A program made the position numbers and the translations under genes. A model generated the notes under the pieces. The model saw nothing but the letters and a program-made list of their open reading frames with translations. It made no database searches and was not told the origin of the DNA. Positions 8,765 through 17,354 of a stretch of DNA of 64,000 nt are shown here, piece by piece. Source of the DNA: an uncultured Flavobacteriaceae bacterium (lineage in GTDB: Bacteria > Bacteroidota > Bacteroidia > Flavobacteriales > Flavobacteriaceae). The stretch lies in NCBI GenBank assembly GCA_905480425.1, contig CAJQQG010000007.1, positions 1 through 64,000 on the forward strand. Reading direction: 5' to 3'. Position 1 is the first letter of the stretch. Each line of letters opens with the position of its first letter.

Positions 8765-10363
8765 TTACTTAAGTGTAGGGTATTGAATGTTAAGCTGCTC
8801 CAAATAAGTGTCATATTTTGTTTCATCAAAATAGAACTTTTCTAATTGCGGTCTAAACTGATTCATGATAGCCTTATTTAAATAAATTGGTGGGGGGTCT
8901 TGTTCAGTAATCATGGGTTTATATTTAGTCTCTTTACTCTGAATATTTTGAAAATAATCTTTAGCACCTACCAAAAGCTTTGGTTGGGTTAGAAAGTCAA
9001 TTACTGTAGTTGCAACAACCTTAGCCCCAGCAGTCGCTCCTTTATGAGCAATCGGTGTTGCCATTGCTATTGCATTAGACCAATGATGACCTTGTAAGCC
9101 AGGGATATTTGATGGAAACCTAAGGGTAACCGTTGGAATGGTCCACGAAATATCACCTATATCATCTGAACCACCACTTTTTAGATTTAATGAGGGTTTC
9201 CCAAGTCCTGACAGCACTGTTGATAAACCTTTTTTATTTTTTGAATTCACTTCTTTTTGAACAGCTTTAGCTAAATTTTGATCGGCTTCAGACCAAGAGG
9301 GCAACCCAATATTTTGGATATTTACATCCATTGTTTCTGCAATTACCTTGTTAAAGTGTCTGGGCCAAGCAGTTCCCAATACGCGCGAAGTAACTTTGGT
9401 GTCAGTCATTAAAGCAGCACCTGCTGCAATTTTATTTGCATCATCATACATTTTCATAATTCCATCATAGGTAATATCTCTTAAATAATACCATATAGAT
9501 GCTTTGGAAGGAACTACATTAGGCTGGTCTCCTGCATCGGTAAAAATAGAATGTGAGCGCTTTAATGGATGTAGATGCTCTCGTTTATAATTCCAACCCA
9601 CATTCATTAACTCGGCTGCATCCAAAGCACTTCTTCCTCTCCAAGGCGATCCCGCAGAATGTGCAGCCTCACCCTCAAAAGTATATTCAAGAGAAATTAA
9701 CCCCGTGCCATTTGCTTGGCCATATGAAACTGACAAATTACTGCTAACATGTGTGAAAATGCATAAGTCAATTTTATCAAAATATCCATCACGCACATAC
9801 CATGCTTTTGAAGCAACAAGTTCTTCCGCAATTCCAGGCCATACAACTAGTGTGCCGCCCATATTATTGTTTTTCATTTGCTCTTGAACGGTTAGTGCTG
9901 CTGTAACAATTACTGGAATTCCAGAGTTGTGCCCTTCACCATGCCCTGGGGCTCCCTCTACCATTGGCTTATGATAGGCCACTCCGGGGTATTGTGATGC
10001 TTTTGGAATGCAATCAACATCACTCCCTAATGCAATTACAGGTCCTTCACCATTAGTCCATCGTGCCATCCAAGCAGTTGGTATTCCAGAAATACCTCGT
10101 TCTATAGAAAACCCTGCATTTTCTAAAACAGCCGTTAAATATGCTGAAGACTCATACTCCTGAAATCCTAATTCCGCAAAGCTGAAAACTTTATCGATCA
10201 TCACCTGCGTATTCTTATGTTGAGCTTCTACTTTTTGAAGGGTTTCGTTTTTTAACTTTTGAATTTGTCGAGTAGAAAATTTTTGTTGTGCAAGAACGGG
10301 TGCCATAAGCAAGAAGCTCCCAACCACAATGGTTTTAAATAATGAAGCAGTATATTGTAACAT
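8765..10363 (-). CDS. Secreted M20 amidohydrolase (AbgB-like)
   Basis: GSDVDCIPKASQ, GHGEGHNSGIP, EELVASKAW, AHSAG M20D motifs plus N-terminal signal sequence. Confidence 0.85.
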   Translation of the reverse strand: MLQYTASLFKTIVVGSFLLMAPVLAQQKFSTRQIQKLKNETLQKVEAQHKNTQVMIDKVFSFAELGFQEYESSAYLTAVLENAGFSIERGISGIPTAWMARWTNGEGPVIALGSDVDCIPKASQYPGVAYHKPMVEGAPGHGEGHNSGIPVIVTAALTVQEQMKNNNMGGTLVVWPGIAEELVASKAWYVRDGYFDKIDLCIFTHVSSNLSVSYGQANGTGLISLEYTFEGEAAHSAGSPWRGRSALDAAELMNVGWNYKREHLHPLKRSHSIFTDAGDQPNVVPSKASIWYYLRDITYDGIMKMYDDANKIAAGAALMTDTKVTSRVLGTAWPRHFNKVIAETMDVNIQNIGLPSWSEADQNLAKAVQKEVNSKNKKGLSTVLSGLGKPSLNLKSGGSDDIGDISWTIPTVTLRFPSNIPGLQGHHWSNAIAMATPIAHKGATAGAKVVATTVIDFLTQPKLLVGAKDYFQNIQSKETKYKPMITEQDPPPIYLNKAIMNQFRPQLEKFYFDETKYDTYLEQLNIQYPTLK

Positions 10364-10396
10364 AAAATTTTATTTTTAACCTAAAATACAAATAAA

Positions 10397-11140
10397 TTGA
10401 ATCGTTTGTCCTTTTTTCTTTTTTCAGCTAAATTTATGGGATTAACTTGCATTTTTCTCTTAAATCATTCTTGCGCTCAAAAACTTAATGCTTCAAATTT
10501 ACTGGAAAAAAGTTTGGTGGCCCATGGTGGAAAAAAAGCGTGGAGTAAGGTATCTGAAATTACTTATTTGAAAAATATAAAACTTTATGATTCTATTGGA
10601 AAGTTGGAAAAAGAAATCAGTCAAAAAATAAAACATACATGGAATCCTTCCTCTACAAGAATGGAATGGGGTAATGTTGACGATCAATATGTTGCACTCC
10701 TCCAAGAAGAAAAAATTGAACTATTTAAAAATAACCAAATGGTGTTGGATTCAAAAGAAGTAGCTCAAGCATATGATGATACCAAAGGGGCGCTGTATGT
10801 ATTTTGGCAACCCTATAAATTAATAGATTCTAACGCAAGGTTAGACTATGTTGGATTAGTAACTCTTTTGGATAGTATTTCTGTACATAGTGTAAAAGTA
10901 TCATATCCCCTCGACCCTGCTGCTGATGTTTGGCATTACTATTTTAATGAAGAAAATTTTATGTTAGAGGCAACAGAAGTAAACCATGATGGAAGAATAA
11001 GTCTTATCATCAATGAAAGTGTTGAAGATAAAACAGGCCTTTTTTTGAATAAAACTCGAAAGAGTTATTTTGTTGATTCTCTAGGAAAAATAAAATATTT
11101 AAGAGCTGCTTATAAGTATACTATTACTTCTTTTAACTAG
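10397..11140 (+). CDS. Secreted DUF6503-like hypothetical protein
   Basis: Signal peptide; LLEKSLVAHGGKKAWSKV pattern; TTG start. Confidence 0.6.
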   Translation: MNRLSFFLFSAKFMGLTCIFLLNHSCAQKLNASNLLEKSLVAHGGKKAWSKVSEITYLKNIKLYDSIGKLEKEISQKIKHTWNPSSTRMEWGNVDDQYVALLQEEKIELFKNNQMVLDSKEVAQAYDDTKGALYVFWQPYKLIDSNARLDYVGLVTLLDSISVHSVKVSYPLDPAADVWHYYFNEENFMLEATEVNHDGRISLIINESVEDKTGLFLNKTRKSYFVDSLGKIKYLRAAYKYTITSFN

Positions 11141-13068
11141 TAAAAATATCGCCTGAAAGCCTCTATTGCTGCATATTCTGCTAATCCCAATGCTTGATAT
11201 TTTTTGGCAGTTGCTGTATTTCTTTCTTCGGCACGAATCCAAAACTCTCTGTGATCATTTCCTTGAAACATAACCCCATCTTTTTGGGATTGATGATAAA
11301 AAATAGCTTTTCGTTTTCGTAAAACCTGATCTGGACTCATCGGCACAGCCATTTCAATTTCATGAATATCCCACTCATGCCAAGCTCCTCTATACAGCCA
11401 TAACCAGCAATCATCCATGAATTTTTTAGGTTTAAGAATTTTAAGGGATTCAAAAACTATATCTAAACAGACCCGATGGGTTCCATGAGGATCTGCCAAA
11501 TCTCCAGCGGCATAAATTTGATGGGGCTTTATTTTTTCAATTAAAGCTACAGTATGATCAATATCTAACTTTGAAACAGGATTTTTAGCAATCATACCTG
11601 TTTCATAAAATGGAAGGTTCATAAAATGAACTTGTGAATCTGGAATTCCCATATACCTTGTAGCGCCCAAAGATTCTCTTTTTCTAATACTTCCTTTCAA
11701 ATCACAAATAGAACGCGGTGCAGGTTTCTGTGGATTTATCACTTCAAAAGCTTTAATTAATTTTCCTATGGATTCATCCTCTTTTGAGCTTATAAAATCA
11801 GAAGTAACCTCAAGATATTTTAAAGCATCTTGATCAGAAACTGCTATATTGCCTGAAGTTTGATAAGCAATATGAACTTCGTGACCTTGAGAAACTAAAC
11901 GATCAAAAGTTCCTCCCATTGAAATTACATCATCGTCGGGATGTGGACTAAAAATAATAACCTTTTTAGAGGCTGGGAGTGCTCGCTCAGGTCTGTATTT
12001 GTCGTCAGAATTTGGTTTTCCACCTGGCCAACCTGAAATGGAACGTTGTAATTTATTAAACATTTCAATATTCAGATCATATGCCGAGCCATGTTGAGCC
12101 AATAAATCCGACATCCCATGTTGATTATAATCTTCATCTGTTAATTTTAAAATGGACTTCTTTGTCCTTTCACACAGCCATAAAATTGCTTTGGAGCGAT
12201 TGGCCTCATTCCATTCACATGAAGTTACTAACCATGGGGTTTTGATTCGAGTAAGTTCAGAAGCAGCCTCTGTATCAATAACTAAGGTCGTATTTTTATG
12301 GTATTGTAAGTAAGTTGTAGGTATAAAACAAGATATCTCTCCTTCAATAGCATTTTGTATGATCTCAGCTTTGTAAGACCCCCACGCCATCAGAAGGACT
12401 CTTTTTGCATTTAAAATAGTTTGAATACCCATAGTAACTGCTTTTCGAGGTACATTTTCAATTCCCTGAAAAGCAGGAGCTGCATCAAAACGCGTAAGGT
12501 GATCGAGCGTTATGCTACGTGTTTCTGAGTTTAAATGGGAACCAGGCTCATTAAATCCGATATGTCCATTAGTCCCTATTCCTAAAATTTGTAGATCAAT
12601 ACCTCCAGCAGATTTTATTTTTCCCTCATAAGAAATACATGATTTTCTAAGTTTTTCATGGGAAACTTCACCACTTGGAATATTTATATTTTCAGGTTTT
12701 ATATTGACATGATCAAATAAATTTGAGTGCATGAAATAATGATAACTCTGAACATCTTCCTTAGCCAATGGATAATATTCGTCTAAATTGAAAGAAATAA
12801 CGTTTTCAAAACTAAGATTTTCTTCCTTATGTAACCTAACCAATTCTCTATAAACACTTAGGGGACTTGAACCAGTTGCAAGTCCTAAGACACACATTTT
12901 ATTTTGGGCTTGTTTTTCTTTTATTAATAATGCAATACTGTTGGCTATTAATTTTGAACCTTCTGAGGAAGATTTTACAATTACATTGTGAAGTTTTTCA
13001 TACCGTGTTTCTTCAAAAATACCAGGAGATTTATACTGTAATAAAGACTTCTTTAACTTGTCTGTCAT
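11137..13068 (-). CDS. nagB: Glucosamine-6-phosphate deaminase fused to a PIG-L/LmbE-type deacetylase domain
   Basis: N-terminus: GLATGSSPLSVY, NLDEYYPL, LGIGTNGHIGFNEPG (NagB). C-terminus: IIFSPHPDDDVISMGGT (LmbE HPDDD). Confidence 0.93.
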   Translation of the reverse strand: MTDKLKKSLLQYKSPGIFEETRYEKLHNVIVKSSSEGSKLIANSIALLIKEKQAQNKMCVLGLATGSSPLSVYRELVRLHKEENLSFENVISFNLDEYYPLAKEDVQSYHYFMHSNLFDHVNIKPENINIPSGEVSHEKLRKSCISYEGKIKSAGGIDLQILGIGTNGHIGFNEPGSHLNSETRSITLDHLTRFDAAPAFQGIENVPRKAVTMGIQTILNAKRVLLMAWGSYKAEIIQNAIEGEISCFIPTTYLQYHKNTTLVIDTEAASELTRIKTPWLVTSCEWNEANRSKAILWLCERTKKSILKLTDEDYNQHGMSDLLAQHGSAYDLNIEMFNKLQRSISGWPGGKPNSDDKYRPERALPASKKVIIFSPHPDDDVISMGGTFDRLVSQGHEVHIAYQTSGNIAVSDQDALKYLEVTSDFISSKEDESIGKLIKAFEVINPQKPAPRSICDLKGSIRKRESLGATRYMGIPDSQVHFMNLPFYETGMIAKNPVSKLDIDHTVALIEKIKPHQIYAAGDLADPHGTHRVCLDIVFESLKILKPKKFMDDCWLWLYRGAWHEWDIHEIEMAVPMSPDQVLRKRKAIFYHQSQKDGVMFQGNDHREFWIRAEERNTATAKKYQALGLAEYAAIEAFRRYFY

Positions 13069-13166
13069 CCTATAAAATTAATGCGAATAACAAATTTAAG
13101 GTTTCTTTTAGTAAAGTTTTTGAATTCAAGTAATTTTCTTTTAATATTGGAAAATCATAAGTATCA

Positions 13167-13475
13167 TTGCATAACAAATACATCAGAGTGTTTAAATCTT
13201 TAATTTACTTATTATTATTTCATATAAGCCTTGGTGTTTTATTGCCATCATTGACCCTTTTAAATGACAATTTAATTGAAAGTACTATTATCATAGTTAA
13301 TTTAGAGGGTGACCTTGAATTAGATGAAAAAGAGACTGAAAAAAAAATTTTTGAAGAATCCGTTTATCTTGATTATGCAAAAATTGATTCATGTAAATCA
13401 TTAATTCATGCTCTGGCAAAAAATTATCAATCAGTATTTCTTAAAAGTTTTAGTCCTCCTCCCGAAGTTTGTTAA
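13167..13475 (+). CDS. Small hypothetical protein with one N-terminal TM segment and PPPEVC C-terminus
   Basis: 102 aa ORF from a TTG start; hydrophobic N-terminus. Confidence 0.5.
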   Translation: MHNKYIRVFKSLIYLLLFHISLGVLLPSLTLLNDNLIESTIIIVNLEGDLELDEKETEKKIFEESVYLDYAKIDSCKSLIHALAKNYQSVFLKSFSPPPEVC

Positions 13476-13537
13476 TTTAATTAACTCATTAAAATTAAAT
13501 TAACATTCCTATATAAAAAGGATTAAAACATACTCAA

Positions 13538-15382
13538 TTGAAAAAATATTTCTCAAACATTAAAGGAGACCTCTTAGGGGGGCTAACTGCAGGTATTGTT
13601 GCCCTACCACTAGCACTTGCTTTCGGAGTAAGTTCAGGGCTTGGACCAAGTGCTGGATTATATGGTGCTATTTTTCTTGGCTTTTTTGCCGCATTATTTG
13701 GTGGAACTCCAACACAGATTTCGGGTCCTACTGCTCCAATGACAGCTGTTAGCATGGTAGTTATCGCTGGGATTATTGGTGCTAATAATGGTTCTGTCGA
13801 GCAAGCATTGCCCTACATCTTAATGGTTTTTTTATTAAGTGGCTTATTTCAAATAACTTTGGGAGTTTTAGGCTTTGGAAAATATATTAAATATATTCCA
13901 TATCCTGTAGTTTCAGGATTTATGACTGCTATTGGTGTCATTATCTTAATTACACAATGTCTTCCTATTTTAGGGTACGAAGTAAAAAATGATATTCAAC
14001 TTATAGAGCAATTCAAGCCTTTAGCAGAAGAACATTTATTAGAAAAAATACTTGTTGAAGAAACTAGTGAAGGTTTATTAGTTTTAGAAAATTTTGAAGA
14101 AACTATTAAACGTGCTAATGAAATTGATCAAACAACTATTTATGAAGAAGCACAAAGTTTAGCTAAAAATAATGCTTCAGGTGTTATTGGAACCTTTAAA
14201 ACATTACCTAGAGCATTAGGAAAAATTAATTGGATTGAGGTTATTTTAGCTCTTAGCACTATCTTCATAATCTATGGTTTTAAGAAAATAACTACTGCTA
14301 TCCCTAGCACATTAGTTGCTTTATTTATAGTTACTGGAATGGCTATTATTCTTAATGTCAATTATCTTCCTATTCAAAAAATACCAAGTGGATTTCCTCA
14401 ATTTCAATTAGAAATTTTTTCAAAATTTAGCTTCTATCAAATAATTCCATACATAGGAACAGCTCTAACACTGGCACTATTAGGAGCAATTGATTCCTTA
14501 TTAACCTCTGTGGTTGCAGATAATCTTACCAAGACTAGACACCTTCCAAATAAAGAGTTAATTGGTCAAGGAATTGGAAATTCTATTGGTTCCTTATTTG
14601 GTGGAATCCCTGGTGCAGGAGCAACTATTCGAACCGTTGTAAATATTCAAGCAGGTGGAAAAACTCCTATTTCTGGAATGGTAGCTTCTTTAGCACTTTT
14701 ACTTATTCTTTTAGTTCTAAGTCCATTAGCTTCTCAAATTCCTGCAGCTGTTTTAGCAGGTATACTTGTTACCGTTGGAATCGGAGTGATTGATTATAAA
14801 GGATTAAAGGCCTTGAATAAAATACCTAAAACAGAAATTTTAATCATGTTGGTTGTTTTATTATTATCTGTGTTTTGGAATTTGGTTTATGCTGTTGGTA
14901 TTGGCTTAGTTTTAGCCGCTCTTTTCTTTATGAAAAAAATGGGAGATATATCAAATGATGATGCTAGAGTTATTTCGGTAACTAAAGAAAAGGCCTGGAA
15001 AGATGAAAAATTACTTAGTAATCTTTTTTTAGAAAATGTTTTTATTAAACACCTGAATGGTCCTTTATTTTTTGGTTTCACATCTGATTTCATAAATGTT
15101 TCAAAACAGATCCCTAAAAAAGCAAAAATACTCATCATTAGAATGGATCGTGTACCTTACATTGACCAATCTGGACTTTTTGCTCTAGAAGATGTTTTAA
15201 TGGAATTAAATGAAAAAAAAATCGTTTGTTTTATGGTTGGAATTCAGTCCCAACCAAAATTATTAATGAAAAGTATTGGAATTCTTAATACCTTAATACC
15301 TCAAGAACATACTTTTGAATCTTTTAAAGATTGTAGATCTTATATTATAAAAGAAGATGTTTTTGATACAGCAGAAGTTTAA
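13538..15382 (+). CDS. SulP-family inorganic anion transporter with STAS domain
   Basis: GDLLGGLTAGIVALPLALAFG N-terminus, GGIPGAGATIRTVVNIQAGGKTPISG, C-terminal STAS (RMDRVPYIDQSGLFALEDV). Confidence 0.92.
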   Translation: MKKYFSNIKGDLLGGLTAGIVALPLALAFGVSSGLGPSAGLYGAIFLGFFAALFGGTPTQISGPTAPMTAVSMVVIAGIIGANNGSVEQALPYILMVFLLSGLFQITLGVLGFGKYIKYIPYPVVSGFMTAIGVIILITQCLPILGYEVKNDIQLIEQFKPLAEEHLLEKILVEETSEGLLVLENFEETIKRANEIDQTTIYEEAQSLAKNNASGVIGTFKTLPRALGKINWIEVILALSTIFIIYGFKKITTAIPSTLVALFIVTGMAIILNVNYLPIQKIPSGFPQFQLEIFSKFSFYQIIPYIGTALTLALLGAIDSLLTSVVADNLTKTRHLPNKELIGQGIGNSIGSLFGGIPGAGATIRTVVNIQAGGKTPISGMVASLALLLILLVLSPLASQIPAAVLAGILVTVGIGVIDYKGLKALNKIPKTEILIMLVVLLLSVFWNLVYAVGIGLVLAALFFMKKMGDISNDDARVISVTKEKAWKDEKLLSNLFLENVFIKHLNGPLFFGFTSDFINVSKQIPKKAKILIIRMDRVPYIDQSGLFALEDVLMELNEKKIVCFMVGIQSQPKLLMKSIGILNTLIPQEHTFESFKDCRSYIIKEDVFDTAEV

Positions 15383-15385
15383 ATG

Positions 15386-16123
15386 TTATTGAACGATTAT
15401 GTTTTTATTTTCAATCAATGAAATTTGTGAAAGCAAACCTTCTTCATAAATTTGAGGAAGGTTGTCAAGTGATTCAAATTTATTTGAGGGTCTAAAGTTT
15501 TGGTAATCTTGAAACAAGATTCCTTTTACGCGTTTCTTGTTTATTGCTTTTCGAAACCTAATTCCACCTCCTTCAGTATTATAATTATAGGCTAAGTAAT
15601 CAATTTCATATGTGTCTTGATTAATCCAATACCTATATTCGTCCTGATAATCCTCGCCTCCTCCTTCTTCAGAAAAAGAAACTTTTACTGTCCAGTAGGT
15701 TGCTTCTTGTATTTTAATTTCACCTAATAACTCAGAGTGTACTGCATCATCTAGGAGTGGTTTTGGGAGTTGAAAAAAATACATTACAGAATTAAGTGAA
15801 TTTGAATATGCCAGTGCTAGACTATCAGTAAGTGATTCAGGTACAGAATCAATGAAACGTTTTAAGCCATTACTTGATGACATTTCATCTCTTATTTTCT
15901 TGCCATCCTTAATAGTTGTTCGTGTGTAAGAAAAATAAAAGTCTTTTCTAAAAAACTCATAATGGTAAGCTCTAAAATCAAAAGTAATATCAATTTCATT
16001 ATTGTTAAACCCTGAAACTTCGATTGATTTGTTAATAATTTCTTCTACTGTTTTATCATTTATATCCTTACAGGCTAAAAATAATAGAAGAAAAGGTAGC
16101 ATACGTTTTAAAAAATAAATCAT
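15386..16123 (-). CDS. DUF6503-like hypothetical lipoprotein
   Basis: Lipobox-like LLFLACKD; EEIINKSIEVSG...FDFRAYHYEF. Confidence 0.6.
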   Translation of the reverse strand: MIYFLKRMLPFLLLFLACKDINDKTVEEIINKSIEVSGFNNNEIDITFDFRAYHYEFFRKDFYFSYTRTTIKDGKKIRDEMSSSNGLKRFIDSVPESLTDSLALAYSNSLNSVMYFFQLPKPLLDDAVHSELLGEIKIQEATYWTVKVSFSEEGGGEDYQDEYRYWINQDTYEIDYLAYNYNTEGGGIRFRKAINKKRVKGILFQDYQNFRPSNKFESLDNLPQIYEEGLLSQISLIENKNIIVQ

Positions 16124-16208
16124 TGGTAAGTTTATTAAAAAAACTGATTAAAATTGAAGATACGACTAAATTATATCCTTTACATTTGATCAAAATATTG
16201 AATTTTCT

Positions 16209-17159
16209 ATGGAAACGCTTAAGACCTTAATTATTGGAAGTGGACCTGCCGGTTATACTGCAGCTATCTACGCGGCTCGCGCCGATTTAAAGCCTGTTCT
16301 TTATACAGGAATGGAGCCAGGAGGACAATTGACTACAACTACAGAGGTAGATAACTTTCCGGGGTATCCAAATGGAATTGATGGCCCTACCATGATGATT
16401 CAGCTTCAGAACCAAGCAGAACGCTTTGGAACTGAAGTTCGAATTGGCTTTATTAATAAGGTGGAATTTTCCACAAATAAAGGTGGAATGCATAAAGCTT
16501 TTACTGAAGATGGAACTGAAATTCAAGCACAAACAATTATTATTAGTACTGGAGCAACTGCAAAATATTTAGGGCTTCCAAGTGAACAAAGACTTAGAGG
16601 AGGAGGAGTTTCTGCTTGTGCTGTTTGTGACGGTTTTTTCTACAAAGGACAAGAGGTTGCTATTGTTGGCGGAGGTGATACTGCAGCAGAAGAAGCTACC
16701 TATTTAGCTAAAATATGTTCTAAAGTTACCATGTTGGTTCGAAAAGAACAAATGCGAGCTTCAAAGGTTATGCAACACCGGGTCACCAATACTCCCAATA
16801 TTGATTTAAAGTACAACACAGAAATAGATGAAGTGCTTGGACAAGAAGTAGTAGAAGGATTACGTATGAGAAATAATAACACCGGAACTACAGAGGAAAT
16901 ACCTATTACGGGATTATTCATTGCTATTGGACACAAACCTAATACTGATATTTTTAAAGGGCAACTTAATATGGACGATGCTGGATATTTAATAACTAAA
17001 GGAAAAACTACAGATACAAACTTGCCTGGGGTTTTTGCCTCTGGAGATGTCCAAGATAAAGAATACCGTCAAGCAGTTACAGCGGCTGGAACTGGTTGTA
17101 TGGCAGCACTAGATGCAGAACGCTATTTACAAGCCGTTGAGAGTTCTGTAGCTATTTGA
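16209..17159 (+). CDS. trxB: Thioredoxin-disulfide reductase
   Basis: GSGPAGYTAAIYAARA, CAVCDG redox motif, GGGDTAAEEA. Confidence 0.97.
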   Translation: METLKTLIIGSGPAGYTAAIYAARADLKPVLYTGMEPGGQLTTTTEVDNFPGYPNGIDGPTMMIQLQNQAERFGTEVRIGFINKVEFSTNKGGMHKAFTEDGTEIQAQTIIISTGATAKYLGLPSEQRLRGGGVSACAVCDGFFYKGQEVAIVGGGDTAAEEATYLAKICSKVTMLVRKEQMRASKVMQHRVTNTPNIDLKYNTEIDEVLGQEVVEGLRMRNNNTGTTEEIPITGLFIAIGHKPNTDIFKGQLNMDDAGYLITKGKTTDTNLPGVFASGDVQDKEYRQAVTAAGTGCMAALDAERYLQAVESSVAI

Positions 17160-17164
17160 AATAT

Positions 17165-17338
17165 TCATTGAAGTACTTCAATTAAAACAGTTCCCTCAGC
17201 ATCTCTCTTATATTTAATTTCTAGAGGCTGACAACATACTTCGCAATCTTCAAAATACTGGCTATTCTTAAGACTGGGATCGAAAAGCATCGAAATGGTT
17301 TCCCAACAATTAGGACAATCAAAAAAGTGCTCTTCCAT
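17165..17338 (-). CDS. Small CPXCG-motif cysteine-rich protein (57 aa)
   Basis: Manual translation MEEHFFDCPNCWETISMLFDPSLKNSQYFEDCEVCCQPLEIKYKRDAEGTVLIEVLQ: two CxxC pairs. Not in the ORF track. Confidence 0.8.
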   Translation of the reverse strand: MEEHFFDCPNCWETISMLFDPSLKNSQYFEDCEVCCQPLEIKYKRDAEGTVLIEVLQ

Positions 17339-17354
17339 ACCTATTAAATCATTC

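Noticed and set aside
12867-13133. 88-aa plus-strand ORF over the nagB start
   Set aside because: Mostly antisense to the nagB N-terminus, no domain or conserved motif.
13471-13504. AT-only inverted repeat (gttaatttaatta...attaaattaac) before the first SulP gene
   Set aside because: Possible weak terminator, but in such AT-rich DNA this could easily arise by chance and it lacks a GC stem.
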